This document shows positions 6,025 to 7,711 of a stretch of DNA of 7,711 nt, piece by piece (the stretch's first letter is position 1; each line of letters begins with the position of its first letter). Origin of the DNA: Anaerolineae bacterium (lineage in GTDB: Bacteria; Chloroflexota; Anaerolineae; Epilineales; JAHCIE01); assembly GCA_026129385.1 (NCBI GenBank), contig JAHCIE010000149.1:1-7711 (forward strand), written 5' to 3'. Made by a program: the position numbers and the translations under genes. A model generated the notes under the pieces. The model searched no databases and was not told the DNA's origin. It saw only the letters and a list, made by a program, of their open reading frames with translations.

Positions 6025-6303
6025 ATGAATCCCGGTTTCTTGGGGCTACCGTGGGCGGTGTGGGGTGTGGCCGCGCTGGCGCTGGCCGCCGTGTGGGTGG
6101 TGGTGTGGCCCGCCGACCGCGCGGCAGGAGCGACCGGGCTGCGCTTCCTGCTGCTGCGCTGGAGCCACGCCGCCGTATGGCTATTACTGGCGGCGTCGTT
6201 CTTCGTGCGGGGAATGGGTGCAGAAGGCCCGGCCAACGTGATCGCCCTGGCTGCGCTGGCCGTCTACCTGGCCTTCCTGGGCGCGATTGTCACGGCCGGT
6301 TGA
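6025..6303 (+). CDS. Small three-helix membrane protein, unknown function
   Basis: The 92-residue product is very hydrophobic, with three likely membrane helices at about residues 9-28, 41-60 and 70-90. A short basic stretch (WPADRAAGATGLR) lies between the first two. I recognise no family. The visible sequence idiosyncrasy is LLLRWSHAAVWLLL, an Arg, Trp and His at the start of helix two. The start is well supported: a strong purine-rich AAGGGGGG at 6011-6018 lies six bases before ATG 6025. It follows hisB by 97 nt on the same strand, so it may be an operon tail or separate. Its 3' end overlaps the convergent membrane gene by 14 nt. It is probably a real gene because of the ribosome site, codon bias and clean membrane topology. 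Confidence 0.7.
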   Translation: MNPGFLGLPWAVWGVAALALAAVWVVVWPADRAAGATGLRFLLLRWSHAAVWLLLAASFFVRGMGAEGPANVIALAALAVYLAFLGAIVTAG

Positions 6304-6748
6304 ACTGAGCCTGGACGGACGGCCGGTACAGGACGTAGATGACGGCAACCGACACCGCAACGCCAATGAGGGCGCTGATCCAATTCGGTGAGCCGACGAG
6401 GATCAGGATGATCAGGATGTTCAGGGACAGCGCCTCGTAGACGATCGTCCACGGCCAGGCCCATTCCTTGAGCTGCCAGAGGCCAACGCCAACCGCAACC
6501 GAGCCGAGGGCGTAGGTGAGCAGGATGAGCATGGCCGCCACCGCCAGGCCCCCGGCTGCGCCGTTGATGAAGCCGGCCAGGGCCGCCATCCCGCCGAGAG
6601 ACAGGCCAATGACGGCGACGACCAAAGACAGGATGCCGCCCAACATGGTCAGCAGCGCGATCACCGTGACGGCGGTGGAACGCACCTTCAGGGTAGGGGG
6701 CATAAGGGCGTAGGGGTAGCCGGTTGTAGGCTGAAGACTCAAGGCCAT
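6290..6748 (-). CDS. Multi-helix membrane protein, unknown function
   Basis: The 152-residue product has a short soluble N-terminus (to about residue 24) and four or five membrane helices at roughly 25-49, 54-62, 66-92, 100-118 and 123-141. It ends in a short soluble tail, YLYRP-like, at 138-143. The blocks GLWQLKEWAWPWTIV and VIYVLYRPSVQAQF resemble small integral membrane proteins found widely in bacteria and archaea with GLWxLKxWAW and YLxxPxVxxxF signatures (recalled, not searched). No enzymatic motif is visible. The start is uncertain: AAGGAG directly abuts ATG 6748, while TTG at 6742 (codon three) is six bases from it. A good sigma70-like promoter lies upstream at 6799-6827, facing this gene. 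It converges with the small membrane gene on the + strand and overlaps it by 14 nt. Confidence 0.78.
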   Translation of the reverse strand: MALSLQPTTGYPYALMPPTLKVRSTAVTVIALLTMLGGILSLVVAVIGLSLGGMAALAGFINGAAGGLAVAAMLILLTYALGSVAVGVGLWQLKEWAWPWTIVYEALSLNILIILILVGSPNWISALIGVAVSVAVIYVLYRPSVQAQFNRP

Positions 6749-6754
6749 CTCCTT
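6749..6754 (-). promoter_or_regulatory. Ribosome binding site abutting its ATG
   Basis: On the minus strand AAGGAG is followed immediately by ATG 6748 with no spacer, too close for normal initiation. The third codon, TTG at 6742-6740, has a six-base spacing and is the more likely start. The protein would then begin M-S-L-Q-P, losing only two residues. Confidence 0.5.
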
Positions 6755-6798
6755 GCAAGGCAGCGGCGACAGGTTACGTGCCCTCGCACTGGCTACTG

Positions 6799-6827
6799 AT
6801 TCTATGCCTTGAGCCTGCTGCCGTCAA
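6799..6827 (-). promoter_or_regulatory. Sigma70-like promoter for the leftward membrane gene
   Basis: Read on the minus strand, -35 TTGACG (6827-6822) and -10 TAGAAT (6804-6799) are separated by exactly 17 bases. Each matches its consensus at five of six positions. Transcription would start near 6792, giving a leader of about 44 nt to the gene at 6748. Confidence 0.6.
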
Positions 6828-6871
6828 CCTGCCACGAGCCGCCGCCATCCTTCCCCACCGCATTGCCATTG

Positions 6872-6900
6872 TTGACCTGACCTCCGAAGCTGCCTATGAT
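6872..6900 (+). promoter_or_regulatory. Sigma70-like promoter for the rightward GT-C-like gene
   Basis: -35 TTGACC (6872-6877) and -10 TATGAT (6895-6900) have a 17-base spacer and match consensus at five of six positions each. The predicted start near 6907 gives a leader of about 55 nt to ATG 6962. It is back to back with the leftward promoter, with 44 bases between the two -35 boxes, so one regulator could serve both. Confidence 0.65.
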
Positions 6901-6961
6901 TGGCGCGGCGTCACGTTAGCGACCCTTTGCCGTTTACTTACCTACGTTTGTCATTCACCCC

Positions 6962-7711
6962 ATGACTATTGCCCTCCCCCCGCGCAACTCGCGCTCCGCG
7001 CAGCTGGCCCGTGACTACGGTCTACCCCTGCTCGCCTTCATCGCTCTGGCCGCCCTCCTGTCGTGGCCGACCGTGGCCCATCTCACCACCGCCATCACCA
7101 GCGACGGCGGCGAGGACGCTCGCCTCAACATCTGGACGCTGTGGCACGCCGGACAGGCCCTGATTGGCCGCGAGCCGCTGCTCTACGCCAACGACCTGTA
7201 CTACCCTGTTGGCGTCTCGCTCCTGACCCACAGTCCGGGGCCCTTGTTGGGCATCCTCGCCGCACCCTTCTGGTGGCTAGGCCCCACGGCGACCTACAAC
7301 ATCGTCCTCATCCTGGGGCTGGCGCTGACCGGCTTCTGCATGTATCTCCTCGGTCGGGGAGTAGGCTTCGGGCGCGGCGTGTCCATCTTCACCGGTATCG
7401 TCCTGATGACTGTGCCCATGGTCATCGGCGGGCTGTTGCAGCACATGGACAAGACCTTCCTGGGGCTGGTTCCCCTGGCCCTGCTGATGACCCTCTATGC
7501 CCTCGACCCGCGCCGCTCCCGCTGGTGGGCCGCCGGCCCCGGCGCCGTCCTGCTCCTCACCATGCTCCACGGCGGCTGGCACTTCATTACGGCCGGCCTG
7601 GGAGTGGGGCTGCTGGCGCTGCTGCTCCTCGCCCAGGCAGGCGCAGACGCGCGCGGGCTGGTCCTGCGGCGGGCCGCGCTGATGGTGGTGGGGATAGCCC
7701 TGCTGGTGGGG
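6962..7711 (+). CDS. Polytopic membrane protein, GT-C glycosyltransferase-like (5' part, cut by window end)
   Basis: An open frame of 250 codons runs to the window end without a stop, so the protein is N-terminally complete and C-terminally cut. After a basic N-terminus, a first helix lies at about 20-37. A large loop follows with SDGGEDARLNIW (49-58) and REPLLYANDLYYPVG, then dense helices at about 93-108, 111-131, 138-158, 165-181, 191-204, 206-226 and 236-250. An acidic first external loop, then DLYYPxG and a YN-rich helix pair, is typical of GT-C fold sugar transferases using lipid-phosphate donors and of YfhO-like proteins. E51/D52 are candidate catalytic acids. Function as a cell-envelope glycosyltransferase is inference. 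No Shine-Dalgarno sequence precedes ATG 6962. An in-frame stop at 6917 and no start codon in between fix this start. A promoter lies at 6872-6900. Confidence 0.75.
   Translation, partial: MTIALPPRNSRSAQLARDYGLPLLAFIALAALLSWPTVAHLTTAITSDGGEDARLNIWTLWHAGQALIGREPLLYANDLYYPVGVSLLTHSPGPLLGILAAPFWWLGPTATYNIVLILGLALTGFCMYLLGRGVGFGRGVSIFTGIVLMTVPMVIGGLLQHMDKTFLGLVPLALLMTLYALDPRRSRWWAAGPGAVLLLTMLHGGWHFITAGLGVGLLALLLLAQAGADARGLVLRRAALMVVGIALLVG

Noticed and set aside
6264..6758. 164-codon minus-strand frame overlapping the multi-helix membrane gene
   Set aside because: R/P/H-rich, no membrane helices, out-of-frame shadow of the convincing membrane protein.
6778..7014. 78-codon + strand open frame in the divergent intergenic region
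   Set aside because: It covers both promoters and runs out of frame into the GT-C-like gene. It has no ribosome site or domain.

Overview
This is a high-GC bacterial window with strong G/C bias at third codon positions. It is dominated by a histidine-biosynthesis cluster read on the + strand: hisD, an ADP-ribosylglycohydrolase-fold gene, hisC, a CpXC zinc-ribbon gene, then hisB. Family content suggests an uncultured Chloroflexota (Anaerolineae-like) genome: the CpXC protein with helical repeats, a GT-C-like membrane protein, and ATCCTGT-type intergenic repeats. That assignment is inference. No rRNA, tRNA, CRISPR, transposase or phage gene is visible.

Layout. Positions 1-253 hold no gene. They contain a two-copy 39-nt tandem repeat with hairpin potential, a distant direct repeat, a run of small GC-rich hairpins, and a 12-nt palindrome over the hisD ribosome binding site. 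hisD (254-1600), the ADP-ribosylglycohydrolase-like gene (1605-2795) and hisC (2785-3870) are packed with a 4-nt gap and then an 11-nt overlap, so they almost certainly share one transcript. A 129-nt gap of CCTGTC/GACAGG repeats follows. Next come the CpXC gene (4000-5328) and hisB (5325-5927), coupled by a 4-nt GTGA overlap. HisD does the last two oxidations of histidine synthesis, HisC the transamination of imidazole-acetol phosphate, and HisB the dehydration just before it. hisG, hisIE, hisA, hisF, hisH and a histidinol-phosphatase are not in the window. HisB here has only the dehydratase domain.

The right end is a membrane-protein region. A small 3-helix protein (6025-6303, +) converges on and overlaps by 14 nt a 152-residue multi-helix protein (6290-6748, -). 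From 6749 to 6961 lies a divergent intergenic region with one sigma70-like promoter facing each way, each with 17-bp spacing and 5/6 matches in both hexamers. The rightward one feeds a large polytopic GT-C-like membrane protein (from 6962) that is cut by the window end.

The points most worth a second look are these: the glycohydrolase-like protein has lost most of the family's metal ligands yet sits inside the his operon; the CpXC protein carries about four copies of a ~60-residue helical repeat and is coupled to hisB; and the repeats at the left edge and the hisC/CpXC gap are unusually structured.
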